Notes: generated by a model not told the origin, from the letters alone. DNA of 64,000 bases from Bradyrhizobium sp. 1(2017) (GCF_011602485.2 NZ_CP050022.2:5538001-5602000); one strand, 5' to 3'. Shown: positions 28,454-37,652, counted from the first letter of the stretch. Program-made: numbers and translations.

Positions 28454-29527
28454 ATGGCCGGCCCTGCCCTCATCCCCGCTGGTGATTTCCGCACCTCCTA
28501 TGCCGCGGACACCACGATCTTCCCGACCACGACCAGCCGCAATTTTGCGATCGCAGGCGTGCTGCTGTTGTGCCTGGCACCCCAATTCTTCAGCGGCTAC
28601 TGGCTGAGCATCCTGATCCAGATCGGCATCTTCTCGATCGCCGCGCTCGGCCTGAACATCCTGGTCGGCTTCACCGGCCAGATCTCGATCGGGCACGCCG
28701 CATTCTTCCTGCTCGGCGCCTTCACGTCGGCCTATATCTCGAACAAGGCCCCGATCCCGGTGTTCTTCGCGATCCCTCTCGCCGGCCTCGTCACGGCATT
28801 CGTCGGTCTGATCTTCGGCATTCCGGCGGCGCGGTTGAAGGGCCTCTACCTCGTCATCGCGACGCTGGCCGCGCAATATATCCTGCTCGACTTCTTCTCT
28901 CGGGCCGAATGGTTTTCGGGCGGATCGGTGCCGGCAAGCGCGGAGCCGTTCTCGATCTTCGGCTACACCCTGCGCGGCGACAAGCAATACTTCTACGTCG
29001 TGCTGGCCTATGTGCTGGCGAGCTACATCCTGGTCACCAATCTGATGCGCACGCGCGACGGCCGCGCGCTGGTGGCGATCCGCGATCATTATCTGTCAGC
29101 GGAGATCATGGGCATCAATCTCACCAAATACCGCACGCTGTCGTTCGGCCTCGCCGCCTTCTTCGCCGGCATCGCAGGCGCGCTCTATGCGCATTACCAG
29201 CTCGTGGTCTCGCAGGAAGGTTTCGGCATCGAGCGCTCCATCCTGTTCCTGGCCATGATCATCATCGGCGGCACCGGCTCGATCATGGGCACGCTGATGG
29301 GCACCGCGTTCGTCGTGCTGCTGCCCGAGGCGATGGAGTTCGTCAGCCACTATCTCAAAGGCGGCGCGATCGACAAGGCGCTCTCGCTCAACAACAACAT
29401 CACCTTTCTGCGCGAGATCGCGATCGGGGTGATCATCATCGCATTCCTGATGTTCGAGCCTGATGGCCTTGCGCATCGCTGGCGACAGATCAAAGCCTAT
29501 TGGAAACTCTACCCGTTCTCGCATTGA
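28454..29527 (+). CDS. ABC permease, LivM-type
   Basis: 357 residues. After a 40-residue polar N-terminus come about nine helices, with GFTGQISIGHAAFFLLGAF as the conserved LivM loop and GGTGSIMGTLMGTAF near the end. It forms the pore with the preceding permease. Spacing of three bases and a common strand indicate one transcript. Confidence 0.9.
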   Translation: MAGPALIPAGDFRTSYAADTTIFPTTTSRNFAIAGVLLLCLAPQFFSGYWLSILIQIGIFSIAALGLNILVGFTGQISIGHAAFFLLGAFTSAYISNKAPIPVFFAIPLAGLVTAFVGLIFGIPAARLKGLYLVIATLAAQYILLDFFSRAEWFSGGSVPASAEPFSIFGYTLRGDKQYFYVVLAYVLASYILVTNLMRTRDGRALVAIRDHYLSAEIMGINLTKYRTLSFGLAAFFAGIAGALYAHYQLVVSQEGFGIERSILFLAMIIIGGTGSIMGTLMGTAFVVLLPEAMEFVSHYLKGGAIDKALSLNNNITFLREIAIGVIIIAFLMFEPDGLAHRWRQIKAYWKLYPFSH

Positions 29528-29568
29528 GCACGGCAACTTCACTTAAACAATAACAGGAGGAACCGACC

Positions 29569-30852
29569 ATGACGATGAAGTCCCATTTGAGCACCGCATC
29601 GCTCGCGCTCGCGATCGCCGCATTCTCGGCCGGCGCGCAGGCGCAGATCGCGATCGGACATCTCGCCGATTATTCCGGCGGCACCTCCGACGTCGGCACG
29701 CCCTATGGGCAGGCTGTCGCCGATACCTTCGCCTGGGTCAACAAGAACGGCGGCGTCGGCGGCAAGCAGCTCAACGTCGACACCAACGATTACGGCTACC
29801 AGGTGCCGCGGGCCATCGCGCTCTACAAGAAGTGGTCGGCGCCGGACGGCAAGGTCGCCGCGATCATGGGATGGGGCACCGCGGACACCGAGGCGCTGAC
29901 CGGCTTCCTCGCCCAGGACAAGATCCCCGACATGTCCGGCTCCTATGCCGCCGCCCTCACCGATCCTGAAGGCATCAGCGGCAAGGCCAAGCCTGCGCCT
30001 TACAATTTCTTCTACGGCCCGAGCTATTCCGATGCGCTGCGCGCGATGCTGATGTGGGCGGCCGAGGACTGGAAGGCCAAGGGCAAGTCCGGCAAGCCGA
30101 AATTCGTGCACATGGGCGCCAATCATCCCTATCCGAACGCGCCGAAGGCCGCCGGCGAAGCCATGGCGCAGGAGCTCGGCTTCGAAGTGCTGCCGCCGCT
30201 GGTGTTCGCGCTCGCACCGGGTGACTACAGCGCGCAGTGCCTCAGCCTGAAGTCGTCCGGCGCCAATTACGCCTATCTCGGCAACACCGCAGCTTCCAAC
30301 ATCTCGGTGATGAAGGCCTGCAAGACCGCCGGCGTCGAGATCCAGTTCCTCGGCAATGTCTGGGGCATGGACGAGAACGCCGCCAAGACGGCCGGTGATG
30401 CCGCAAATGGCGTGATCTTCCCGCTCCGCACCGCAGTGAGCTGGGGCGGTGATGCACCCGGCATGAAGACCGTGATGGAGATCTCGAAGATGTCCGACCC
30501 CACCGGCAAGGTCTATCGTCCGGTGCACTACATCGCCGCCGTCTGTTCGTCGCTGTACATGAAGGAGGCGATCGACTGGGCCGCCAAGAACGGCGGCGCC
30601 ACTGGCGACAACGTCGCCAAGGGCTTCCACCAGAAGAAGGACTGGGTTCCGGCCGGGATGGAAGGCGTCTGCAATGCCTCGACCTGGACCGAGAAGGACC
30701 ACCGCGGCACGCTGAAGGTCGATCTCTATCGCACCAAGGTCTCGGGCCCTACCGACGGCGACCTCAACGACCTCATGGCCAAGGGGACCATCAAGCTCGA
30801 GAAGGTCAAGACCGTCGAGTTGCCGCGCAAGCCTGAACTGCTCGGCTGGTGA
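29569..30852 (+). CDS. ABC substrate-binding protein (type I periplasmic fold)
   Basis: 427 residues. A signal peptide ends ...SAGAQA before QIAIGHL, so the product is periplasmic. HLADYSGGTSDVGTPYGQ replaces the usual LTG opening, and GWGTADTEALTGFL is the first binding loop. It is longer than LivK of the first operon and clearly of a different subgroup, which supports a different substrate, perhaps a short-chain or aromatic acid given the neighbouring CoA ligase. AGGAGG precedes the ATG. Confidence 0.88.
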   Translation: MTMKSHLSTASLALAIAAFSAGAQAQIAIGHLADYSGGTSDVGTPYGQAVADTFAWVNKNGGVGGKQLNVDTNDYGYQVPRAIALYKKWSAPDGKVAAIMGWGTADTEALTGFLAQDKIPDMSGSYAAALTDPEGISGKAKPAPYNFFYGPSYSDALRAMLMWAAEDWKAKGKSGKPKFVHMGANHPYPNAPKAAGEAMAQELGFEVLPPLVFALAPGDYSAQCLSLKSSGANYAYLGNTAASNISVMKACKTAGVEIQFLGNVWGMDENAAKTAGDAANGVIFPLRTAVSWGGDAPGMKTVMEISKMSDPTGKVYRPVHYIAAVCSSLYMKEAIDWAAKNGGATGDNVAKGFHQKKDWVPAGMEGVCNASTWTEKDHRGTLKVDLYRTKVSGPTDGDLNDLMAKGTIKLEKVKTVELPRKPELLGW

Positions 30853-30867
30853 CTTGATCTCGGACGT

Positions 30868-30973
30868 CATGGCCGGGGCAGAAGCGCGTCTTCGCACAGA
30901 TGTCCCGGCCGTCCACGCCTGACCCCTCGGCACGAAGTACGTGGATGCCCGGGACAAGCCCGGGCATGACGAG
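30868..30973. repeat. Dispersed palindromic repeat
   Basis: GTCATGGCCGGG at the left is answered by CCCGGGCATGAC at the right, and GGATGCCCGGGACAAGCCCG forms an inner hairpin with its partner. It separates the binding-protein gene from the livF-type gene, the same position that a repeat takes in the first operon. Confidence 0.7.
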
Positions 30974-30994
30974 CGTAGCAAATTGGCACACAGA

Positions 30995-31834
30995 ATGACC
31001 GACACCTTCGAAGCAACCCACGCCAAGCCGGCCGTCGTCCCCGCACCGCCCCTCCTCAACGTGCGCAACATCGAGGTCGTGTATGACGACGTCATCTTGG
31101 TGCTGCGCGGCCTCAGTCTCGACGTGCCCAAGGGCGCGATCGTGGCGCTGCTCGGGGCCAACGGGGCCGGCAAGTCGACGACCCTGAAGGCAATCTCGGG
31201 GCTGCTCAAGACGGAGGACGGCGAGGTCACGCGTGGCGAGATCCTGTTCGAGGGCGACCGCATCAACGGCATCGATCCCGACAAGATCGTGCGCCGCGGC
31301 ATCTTTCAGGTGATGGAAGGCCGACGCATCGTCGCCGACATGACCTCGCTGGAGAATTTGAGGCTGGGCGCCTTCACCCGCCGGGACCGCGAGGTCGACG
31401 CCGATCTCGACATGGTCTTCAACTACTTCCCGCGCCTGAAGGAGCGCACCGGTCTTGCCGGTTATCTCTCGGGAGGCGAGCAGCAGATGCTTGCGATCGG
31501 CCGCGCGCTGATGGCGCGCCCGAAAATGATCCTGATGGACGAGCCGTCCATGGGTCTGTCGCCGCTGCTGGTGAAGGAGGTGTTCTCGATCATCCAGAAG
31601 ATCAACCGCGACCTCGGCGTGACCATTCTGCTGGTCGAGCAGAACGCGCGCGCAGCGCTCTCGGTGGCGAGCCACGGCTACATCATGGAGCAAGGCAAGG
31701 TCGTGCTCGACGGCACTGCCGACGAGCTGCGCGACAACGAGGACGTCAAGGAATTTTATCTCGGCGGCGCCGGCGACCAGCGCAAGAGCTTCAAGAACCT
31801 CAAGAGCTTCAAGCGGCGCAAGCGCTGGCTGTGA
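30995..31834 (+). CDS. ABC transporter ATPase, LivF-type
   Basis: 279 residues. Walker A GANGAGKST, signature LSGGEQQMLAIGRAL, Walker B MILMDEPSMGL, with EQNAR after it. ATG 30995 was chosen because upstream codons fall inside the repeat. A lysine/arginine-rich C-terminal tail (SFKRRKRW) exceeds the usual LivF end by about 25 residues. Last gene of the second operon. Confidence 0.9.
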   Translation: MTDTFEATHAKPAVVPAPPLLNVRNIEVVYDDVILVLRGLSLDVPKGAIVALLGANGAGKSTTLKAISGLLKTEDGEVTRGEILFEGDRINGIDPDKIVRRGIFQVMEGRRIVADMTSLENLRLGAFTRRDREVDADLDMVFNYFPRLKERTGLAGYLSGGEQQMLAIGRALMARPKMILMDEPSMGLSPLLVKEVFSIIQKINRDLGVTILLVEQNARAALSVASHGYIMEQGKVVLDGTADELRDNEDVKEFYLGGAGDQRKSFKNLKSFKRRKRWL

Positions 31835-31846
31835 TCCCCAACGAGC

Positions 31847-32998
31847 CTAACCCAGCACCTGCTCCGCTTCCGTGACAGCGCAGAGAACATGATAGAACGA
31901 CGACGCAGGAATGGTGTCGATCAGCGATTTGCCGTCGCGATCGAACTGATCGTACCAGCCGCCCCTCACGGGATGGCTGAGATAGTGCCGTTCCAGCCGC
32001 ACCAGCGCCGCACGCGCTTCAGCCGCAGCGCCGGCCTCGCCGGACTCGGCCTGCGCGATCCACGCCTTCGCGATCTCGGTCTGCGGCCACAGCCGACGCG
32101 TGCTGCGGCGGATGTTGCCGGCGTCATCGCCCTCGTCGATCAGGCAGCCCGTCGCCGCATCCCGATAGCGCAACGAGGTCGCCAGCAGTTCGGCGCGCCG
32201 CTGTCCGGTCGGGCATCCCGTGATGCGTTCAAAGCCTTTCAGGAGCCAGACCCATTCCGCCTGATGACCGGGTTCGACGCTAACCGGCTCGATCTTCGAC
32301 CAGTCCTCCTCGAAATACTCGCTGAGTACGCACTTCCGCTTGTCATAGAGGTTGGCGAGGAACAGCGCGAAGAACTCGCCGGCACGGTTCTGGAACGACA
32401 GATCGTGGGTCGCCTCGAAGCAGGCGATCATCGCCTCGAACAGATGCATGTGCGGGTTCTGCCGGCGCGGCAGCGAGACCGGAAGACCCTCATGGACGCC
32501 GCCATGCGGCGAACGCAGATGGCCATCGAGGAAGGCGAGCAGCGCATCGATCTCGGAGCGGACCTGGGCGTCCTGGTCCAGCGCATAGACGCTCGCGAGC
32601 GCGAACAGGATGAAGGCGTGGTCGTAGGCGTCGCGCCGGGCATCCAGCACCGCCCCCTCCGGCGTCAGCCGGTGCACGTAGCCGGGGCGGCCGTCCGGCG
32701 CCTTCGCTCTCGCCAGCAGATGCTCCAGCCCCTTGAGCGCGATGGCACGGCCCTCGGGGTACCAGCCCATCTGCGCAGCCTTGGCGTAGCACCAGATCTG
32801 GCGCGCCTGCACGAACACGCGCCGGGGCGCGGCTGGGTCTGCCGCGCCGTCGCGATGCAGCCTGTCGATGAAACCGCCCGCGGCATCGTCCCAGCCGACC
32901 GTCGACCACAGCGGCAGCGCCTCGTCGATCATGCGACCCTTCAGGCGCGCAACGACATCCGCCGCCTCGTCCGCCGCAATGCTTCCCTCGTCCGCCAT
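31847..32998 (-). CDS. AGE-family epimerase/isomerase
   Basis: 383 residues folding as an (alpha/alpha)6 barrel. Conserved strings are AYDHAFILFALASVYAL, NPHMHLFEAMIACFEA and EPGHQAEWVWLL, whose histidines are the acid/base pair of N-acylglucosamine 2-epimerases and mannose or cellobiose isomerases; a final SFYHVLCAVTE closes the barrel. GGAAGGGG precedes ATG 32998; a longer frame to 33154 is not family-like. It acts on a free sugar in the cytoplasm; which one is unclear. It is convergent with the second ABC operon and divergent from the PaaK-like gene. Confidence 0.8.
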   Translation of the reverse strand: MADEGSIAADEAADVVARLKGRMIDEALPLWSTVGWDDAAGGFIDRLHRDGAADPAAPRRVFVQARQIWCYAKAAQMGWYPEGRAIALKGLEHLLARAKAPDGRPGYVHRLTPEGAVLDARRDAYDHAFILFALASVYALDQDAQVRSEIDALLAFLDGHLRSPHGGVHEGLPVSLPRRQNPHMHLFEAMIACFEATHDLSFQNRAGEFFALFLANLYDKRKCVLSEYFEEDWSKIEPVSVEPGHQAEWVWLLKGFERITGCPTGQRRAELLATSLRYRDAATGCLIDEGDDAGNIRRSTRRLWPQTEIAKAWIAQAESGEAGAAAEARAALVRLERHYLSHPVRGGWYDQFDRDGKSLIDTIPASSFYHVLCAVTEAEQVLG

Positions 32999-33087
32999 CG
33001 CGTCCCCTTCCAGCCTTGCCAATGGCCGTCTGATACCGATGCCGGCGGCGGCGTGCAACGGACCATGCCAACCCGGAAAGACCAGCC

Positions 33088-34311
33088 ATGACCGCCCATT
33101 ACGACGCCCTCGAGACGCGGGACCACGGCGCGCGCGAGGCCGAGCTGTTTTCACGCCTCCCGGAGGTGCTGCGCGGCGCCATGGCCGCTCCAGCCTATGC
33201 CGAGCGGCTCTGGGGCCTCGACCCCGCCTCGGTGCGGTCCAGAGAGGCGCTGGCGGGCCTGCCGGTGCTGCGCAAGTCGGAATTGCCGGCGCTGCACAAG
33301 GCCTCCATGCCCTTCGGCGGCTTCGTGGCGGCCGCGCCGGGATCGTTCGCCCGCCTCTTTACCTCACCTGGTCCCATTTTCGAGCCGGAGGGGCGTCAAG
33401 CCGATCCCTGGCGGGGCGCACGGGCGCTGTTCGCAGCCGGGTTCCGGCCCGACGACATCGTGCTCAACACCTTCAGCTATCACCTGACCCCCGGCGGCTT
33501 CATCTTCGATGCCTCGGCACGCGCCCTCGGTTGCGCCGTGATCCCCGCGGGCCCCGGCAATACCGAACAGCAATTCGAGCTGATCGAGGCTTACCGGCCG
33601 GTCGGCTACAGCGGCACGCCGGATTTCCTGAAGATCCTGCTCGATGCTGCCGCCAGCTCGGGGCGCGAGGTCTCCTCGATCAAGCGCGCGCTGGTCTCGG
33701 GCGCGGCATTCCCGCCCTCCCTTCAGAGCGAGATCAAGGCGCGCGGCATCGACGCCTACCAAGCCTTCGGCACCGCCGATCTCGGCCTCATCGCCTTCGA
33801 GACCGAGGCCCGCGAGGGCATGGTCGTCAACGAGGACCTGATCCTGGAGATCGTCAAGCCCGGCACCGGCGATCCCGTGGCACCGGGCGACGTCGGTGAG
33901 ATCGTCGTCACCTCGCTCGACCCGCACCATCCCTGGATCCGGCTCGCGCTCGGCGACCTCACCGCGGCCCTGCCCGGCACGAGCCCGTGCGGACGCACCA
34001 ACACACGCATCAAGGGCTGGATGGGCCGCGCCGACCAGACCACCAAGGTCAAGGGCATGTTCGTCCGGCCCGAGCAGGTCGCCGAGATCGGCAAGCGCCA
34101 TCCCGCGCTCGGCAGGTTGCGCCTCGTCGTCACGCGCGAGGGCGAGAGCGACGCAATGACGTTGAGAGCGGAAACGACGGCGGGAAGCGAGGCGTTGCGC
34201 GAAGAGATCGCCGGCACCTTGCGGGCCGTGACGAAGCTCGGCGGCACCGTCGAGCTGGTCCGCCCCGGCGTGCTGCCAAACGACGGCAAGGTGATCGCGG
34301 ACGAGCGGTAG
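33088..34311 (+). CDS. Phenylacetate-CoA ligase (PaaK)-like adenylate-forming enzyme
   Basis: 407 residues. GLPVLRKSELPALH near residue 60, the phosphate-loop region reduced to LFTSPGPIFEP, YQAFGTADLGL as adenine motif, and GWMGRADQTTKVKGMFVRP as hinge show the PaaK fold. The canonical SSGTTG loop is degenerate (TSPGP), so activity may differ. Members join CoA to aryl or small acids. It is the last conventional gene before the island; its stop is followed by 600 bases without a supported gene. Confidence 0.75.
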   Translation: MTAHYDALETRDHGAREAELFSRLPEVLRGAMAAPAYAERLWGLDPASVRSREALAGLPVLRKSELPALHKASMPFGGFVAAAPGSFARLFTSPGPIFEPEGRQADPWRGARALFAAGFRPDDIVLNTFSYHLTPGGFIFDASARALGCAVIPAGPGNTEQQFELIEAYRPVGYSGTPDFLKILLDAAASSGREVSSIKRALVSGAAFPPSLQSEIKARGIDAYQAFGTADLGLIAFETEAREGMVVNEDLILEIVKPGTGDPVAPGDVGEIVVTSLDPHHPWIRLALGDLTAALPGTSPCGRTNTRIKGWMGRADQTTKVKGMFVRPEQVAEIGKRHPALGRLRLVVTREGESDAMTLRAETTAGSEALREEIAGTLRAVTKLGGTVELVRPGVLPNDGKVIADER

Positions 34312-34919
34312 CGCCATGCTTGGCCAAGTCATGACAAGCCATCAGCGAGACCATGAGCAATAGCGGTGAACTTTTTTTGCGCCATACCGTGACAACATCA
34401 ACGGCTCCTGCGTTTTTGGATCGCGCCCCGCTCTCAATCGCACTTGGCTGTCAGCAAATTCGACGCCATGTACGGCGCGCCCGACGCGTCAGGCTCGCGA
34501 CGATGCCAACTAGTTGCCTCCGTCCTCCCAACTAGTTGCCTCCGCCCTCCCGACCAATCCGAAGACTGGTTAACATCGAAGAACGGCGGCTCGCGAAGAA
34601 CCAGCGTTGAGCTGTGCGCCGTCCTCTTTGGCATCGCACACGACGACGAAGGACTTGCGCGCTCCACCGCTGGATGACGGAGGAACTCGCCGGGTCTGTG
34701 CACATGTCGATGTATTCGGGTACTGGCCCATCCGCCTTAGACGGTGGTGGTGGCAAATGGGACGGGATCAGGTCACTGCGACCCGGTCAGTCAGGACGCC
34801 TACCTTAGCCTCACTCTTGGGTGCAGTTGTTTGGCTCCATCTTTCTGTAATTGCGAGGAGAAATTGGGTTCGTTCTGCATAGATTGATAGCTCCGCAATC
34901 TTTGATTGCAGATATTGTA
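34312..34919. other. Left flank of the island, no gene; 22-base tandem repeat
   Basis: No supported gene in these 608 bases; G+C falls compared with the left side. A 22-base unit is repeated twice in tandem at 34506-34527 and 34528-34549, each holding the perfect palindrome CAACTAGTTG. Short broken frames nearby suggest decayed coding DNA. Confidence 0.55.
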
Positions 34920-35441
34920 TTATTCATCTCCACGCCAGCCTATTGAGGGCGGCGCGGCTTCAGCTTTCAATTGGAGTAATCGGATGACGCGATTGCGTCT
35001 GCTGATCGCACGAGCTTCGTAACGCTCAATTTTTGAGAGCTCCGGCAGGGCCCGCTCGACCGCCTCGGCCATGCGGTCTTGTTCGTCAAGCGGGAGAGTT
35101 TGGGATGGATCGTCTGGCGTGAGAGTCGGGGGCGCGGCGCAACCCACCGCCAATTCGCGCTGAATCACCCCTGTTTTGATTCGGCGGATACGAGCGAGAT
35201 CGAATGTGGTGATTGCAGCCTCGCGGGCAAGCTCAAGCGCAAGACGCTCTGTGCTTGAGCCTGCGATTAGCTGCGCGAGCCTCTCAATGAGTTTGGCCTG
35301 CGATGCACTTACTTGGAATGGTGCCGACAAGCCATGGCGCAGGGCGTTCTTGCCGGCGCGTTTCTTACCGGCGGTCGAGCGTGGACCGGTGCTTTGGCGC
35401 GCGTTCCGCCGATTGGCTTCGATTTGGCTTCGACTCGCCAT
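34920..35441 (-). CDS. Unknown protein with NAR..STGP..GK..NA..HGL motif
   Basis: 173 residues. The first 45 carry EANRRNARQSTGPRST then AGKKRAGKNALRHGL, a strongly basic motif shared by a large, unnamed family found from alphaproteobacteria to planctomycetes (recalled). The remainder is helical and charged, ending in ISRRNRVIRLLQLK. The motif looks made for nucleic acid contact, but no function is known. ATG 35441 lies two bases after the stop of the upstream gene, so the two are coupled. Many genomes hold several such pairs, often on islands. Confidence 0.7.
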   Translation of the reverse strand: MASRSQIEANRRNARQSTGPRSTAGKKRAGKNALRHGLSAPFQVSASQAKLIERLAQLIAGSSTERLALELAREAAITTFDLARIRRIKTGVIQRELAVGCAAPPTLTPDDPSQTLPLDEQDRMAEAVERALPELSKIERYEARAISRRNRVIRLLQLKAEAAPPSIGWRGDE

Positions 35442-35443
35442 GA

Positions 35444-36037
35444 TCACCGCCCTTGCTGACGCGCATCGAGTTGCGCTAGCGCAGGTTGAGCCGTCACGCG
35501 TTCCACCGCCGTCTGGACTCGAATAGCGAAGGCCGCACGATAATCCGTTATCGCAGCAAATGAGCGGAGCAGACGTGACTGCTGCGCCGAAATCATCCGG
35601 TCGAACCTCTCGAGCTGATCCCCCTGGCTGCTCATTGCGGCGGCTTCGATGGCACCTTCGTCGAGCTGAAAGACGGCGAGCCGTTTTGCGACTTCTTGCC
35701 GCGCTTCCGGCTTTGTAAACCAGTCGCGCTCTAGCGCGGTACGCGCTTCGCACTCGGCCACATCCTCAGCGGGGCCCAGGACCCGGTCCAACACCTCTCG
35801 AATGGCCTGACGGTAGGATAGGTTGACAATTCGATCTCTGCAACGCCGCAGCCTGATCGTCTCCCAAACGCTCGCCGCAACATCGGCAAGGAATATCTCC
35901 TCGACGATGTTCTTGGGCATTATCTCGCGCGCCAATTCGCGTTGCAGGAGGGCGAACGCTTCCCTGGATTCAGTGATGAGCAGAGAACTCTCCAAGATAG
36001 AAAGGTCGAAACGCTTGCCGTGATATCGCGGGATCAT
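35444..36037 (-). CDS. Unknown helical protein, partner of the HGL-motif gene
   Basis: 197 residues, mostly helical. ELAREIMPKNIVEEIFLADV followed by ASVWETIRLRRCRDRI resembles the second half of the single-chain NAR..HGL proteins of other bacteria, where a P..xxE..LV..IA..WR.xR pattern follows the basic motif. The family therefore seems to be split into two genes here, in reversed order. The middle (ECEARTALERDWF) and the end (DYRAAFAIRVQTAVERV) match no known domain. Function unknown. Confidence 0.65.
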   Translation of the reverse strand: MIPRYHGKRFDLSILESSLLITESREAFALLQRELAREIMPKNIVEEIFLADVAASVWETIRLRRCRDRIVNLSYRQAIREVLDRVLGPAEDVAECEARTALERDWFTKPEARQEVAKRLAVFQLDEGAIEAAAMSSQGDQLERFDRMISAQQSRLLRSFAAITDYRAAFAIRVQTAVERVTAQPALAQLDARQQGR

Positions 36038-36578
36038 CGTTTGCTCCGAAACGTCGGCCGCAATGGCAGCAGCGTGCCCTTCCCTCCGCTCGGCCGCGGA
36101 GCGGAGTGAATACGATCCGTTGGCCCGGTGCTGACCGTGCTATGAACTTGTGCGGTATTTTTGAAGGTCGAAGTCTGGGCGGTCCGCCTTAACTTCGCTG
36201 CCTCGGATCCCGAGACGATGCGGACGACGTCGTCGCCGCATTAAAACTTTAACCCCGACACGAAGCCTTTTCAAGAGGCCTGCAGATGCCTCGTCCAAGA
36301 TGCGCCGAAGAGATCGTCGGCAATCGCCGGGTTGCTCTTGCTGAAGAGCATTCGCAGTTTGAAGACTCTGCTTCTTCGTTGCTGTAGACTGGGTCGCAGT
36401 TCGTGTTAGAGGAGCGGCTTGGGCAATGGCTGGGAGGCGGTGATGTGGCGATGCCGACCAAGCCTTGATGCCGGTATCCTCTTTAGCCGGCGGATTCGTC
36501 GAGCGGCAGCGAGCATCCATCGCGACGCGGGACTAGATTTAGTACAATGTTATCGGCGCTTGTATTTGGAGGCTGATC
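36038..36578. other. Gap with one hairpin and a likely promoter
   Basis: No supported gene. CTCCGCTC (36084-36091) and GAGCGGAG (36099-36106) form a perfect hairpin upstream of the minus-strand gene pair. The right end, with TTTAGTACAATGTTATCGG, looks like the promoter of the plus-strand gene at 36579. A 126-residue minus frame here is lysine/arginine rich and not convincing. Confidence 0.4.
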
Positions 36579-36893
36579 ATGGCGAGTTGGAAAAATATAG
36601 CGGCTGAGCTTCGCGAGATCCTTAGTTCCACGGTTGTTGTGCGAAGAGGATCGAGGAGCCAGAGCCTCTCGTTGCTCAGCGCGATCGTAGTGACCCAGGC
36701 GGACAAAGCATTGCGCGGCAACGATCGGGCGGCCAAAGCAGTGCTCGACGTCAGTAGGTGGCCTGGCGTTCTCGATGGTAGTTGTGCGGAACACTCGATC
36801 GACATCAACAAACTGACGTACGATGAATTGGATGTTCTCGAGCGGCTCATTGCGAAATCGCACATTCCATTGCGCGACGCTGTCGAGGACTAG
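36579..36893 (+). CDS. Short DUF5681-like protein
   Basis: 104 residues. The stretch IAAELREILSSTVVVRRGSR and then DKALRGNDRAAKAVLDV follow the central pattern of DUF5681 proteins (a helix, V-V-x-x-G-R, then a KAL.G..RA.K.. helix). Those proteins normally start with a GNPxGRPKGS basic segment, absent here, so this is a shortened form. TTGGAGG at eight bases before the ATG is a strong ribosome site, so it is probably expressed. Like the HGL-motif family, DUF5681 has no known function and is common on islands. Confidence 0.6.
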   Translation: MASWKNIAAELREILSSTVVVRRGSRSQSLSLLSAIVVTQADKALRGNDRAAKAVLDVSRWPGVLDGSCAEHSIDINKLTYDELDVLERLIAKSHIPLRDAVED

Positions 36894-37391
36894 CGATCGG
36901 CTCTCCGCAAATTAACGTGAACAAGCGTCGACGCTCCATATGACAGCAAGGGAGTCCAACGCCCGATGAGAGCTTGGTCTGGCGAAAGGTTGCAAAGGAG
37001 CTAATCTGGAAATTGGCGGCCTTTAGCACCGCCTCGCCAACACGTGGCCTTTCCGTTAACAGCGAGAAAATAATCGACTAAGTAGTTTGGTTCTTTGCTG
37101 CCGCACGAAGATCGGGACCGCTGCCATTTTGTTGGTCGAGAGTTCGACGACGGCGCTTCCAAATCCGCGACGGATCGCCTGATCATTTGTGGTTGTCAAC
37201 GAAGAAGCTCATCGCTTCCAACCTACCCTGCGGTTCGTAGCAATTCCGACTGCTGACGCACGAGCAAGATCCTCAGCCGGGGCGGATCTCGCTCTTGTAG
37301 TTGAAACCTATGCGATCCTGTGCAGTGGAGTGCAGCAAAGGCTTCTTATATCCTGCAAGCTTTGAAGAAGCCGGCGCTCCATAGCGAATTG
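36894..37391. other. Gap without supported genes
   Basis: About 500 bases of lower-GC DNA. Only short frames without family likeness or ribosome sites were seen; probably decayed or regulatory DNA upstream and downstream of island genes. Confidence 0.4.
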
Positions 37392-37652
37392 TCAGCTGAA
37401 GGTCTTTTTTTGGGAGAGCCGCACACCGGCACCACCTCCGTTCTCATGGAGAAACTCCACGCCGGCAGAACTGAGCGCCTTAACAATTTTTTCCCCCGTT
37501 TCCGCCCTCCCCCGAAGCGGCCCATCCAAGGCTTCGAGGCGCTTGATCGTTGGGCTGGATACACCCGCGGCTTTCGACAAATCCTCTTGCGACCAGCCCA
37601 GGAGTGCCCGCGCAGCCTTTATCTGCCGAATCGATACTTTTAGTATTGACAA
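37392..37652 (-). CDS. XRE-family repressor of the recombination module
   Basis: 86 residues from TTG 37652, chosen because AGAGGTG lies six bases upstream; an in-frame ATG at 37682 would start inside the operator and has no ribosome site. The helix-turn-helix is IRQIKAARALLGWSQEDLSK then AAGVSSPTIKRLEALDG, the Cro/CI type. The C-terminal piece SSAGVEFLHENGGGAGVRL is typical of small alphaproteobacterial XRE proteins. It is divergent from the YqaJ gene with twin operators in the 52-base gap, the layout of a phage-like repressor switch. No other regulatory domain, so it probably answers to titration or degradation. Confidence 0.85.
   Translation of the reverse strand: MSILKVSIRQIKAARALLGWSQEDLSKAAGVSSPTIKRLEALDGPLRGRAETGEKIVKALSSAGVEFLHENGGGAGVRLSQKKTFS

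Noticed and set aside
27548..29089. 513-codon minus frame opposite the second LivHM
   Set aside because: Histidine/aspartate/arginine-rich antisense frame, typical of GC-rich membrane-protein genes read backwards.
29539..31302. 587-codon minus frame opposite the binding protein and LivF-type gene
   Set aside because: Crosses a repeat and two real genes; no ribosome site or domain.
36140..36520. 126-codon minus frame in the island gap
   Set aside because: Low-complexity basic product, no ribosome site, no recognisable fold.
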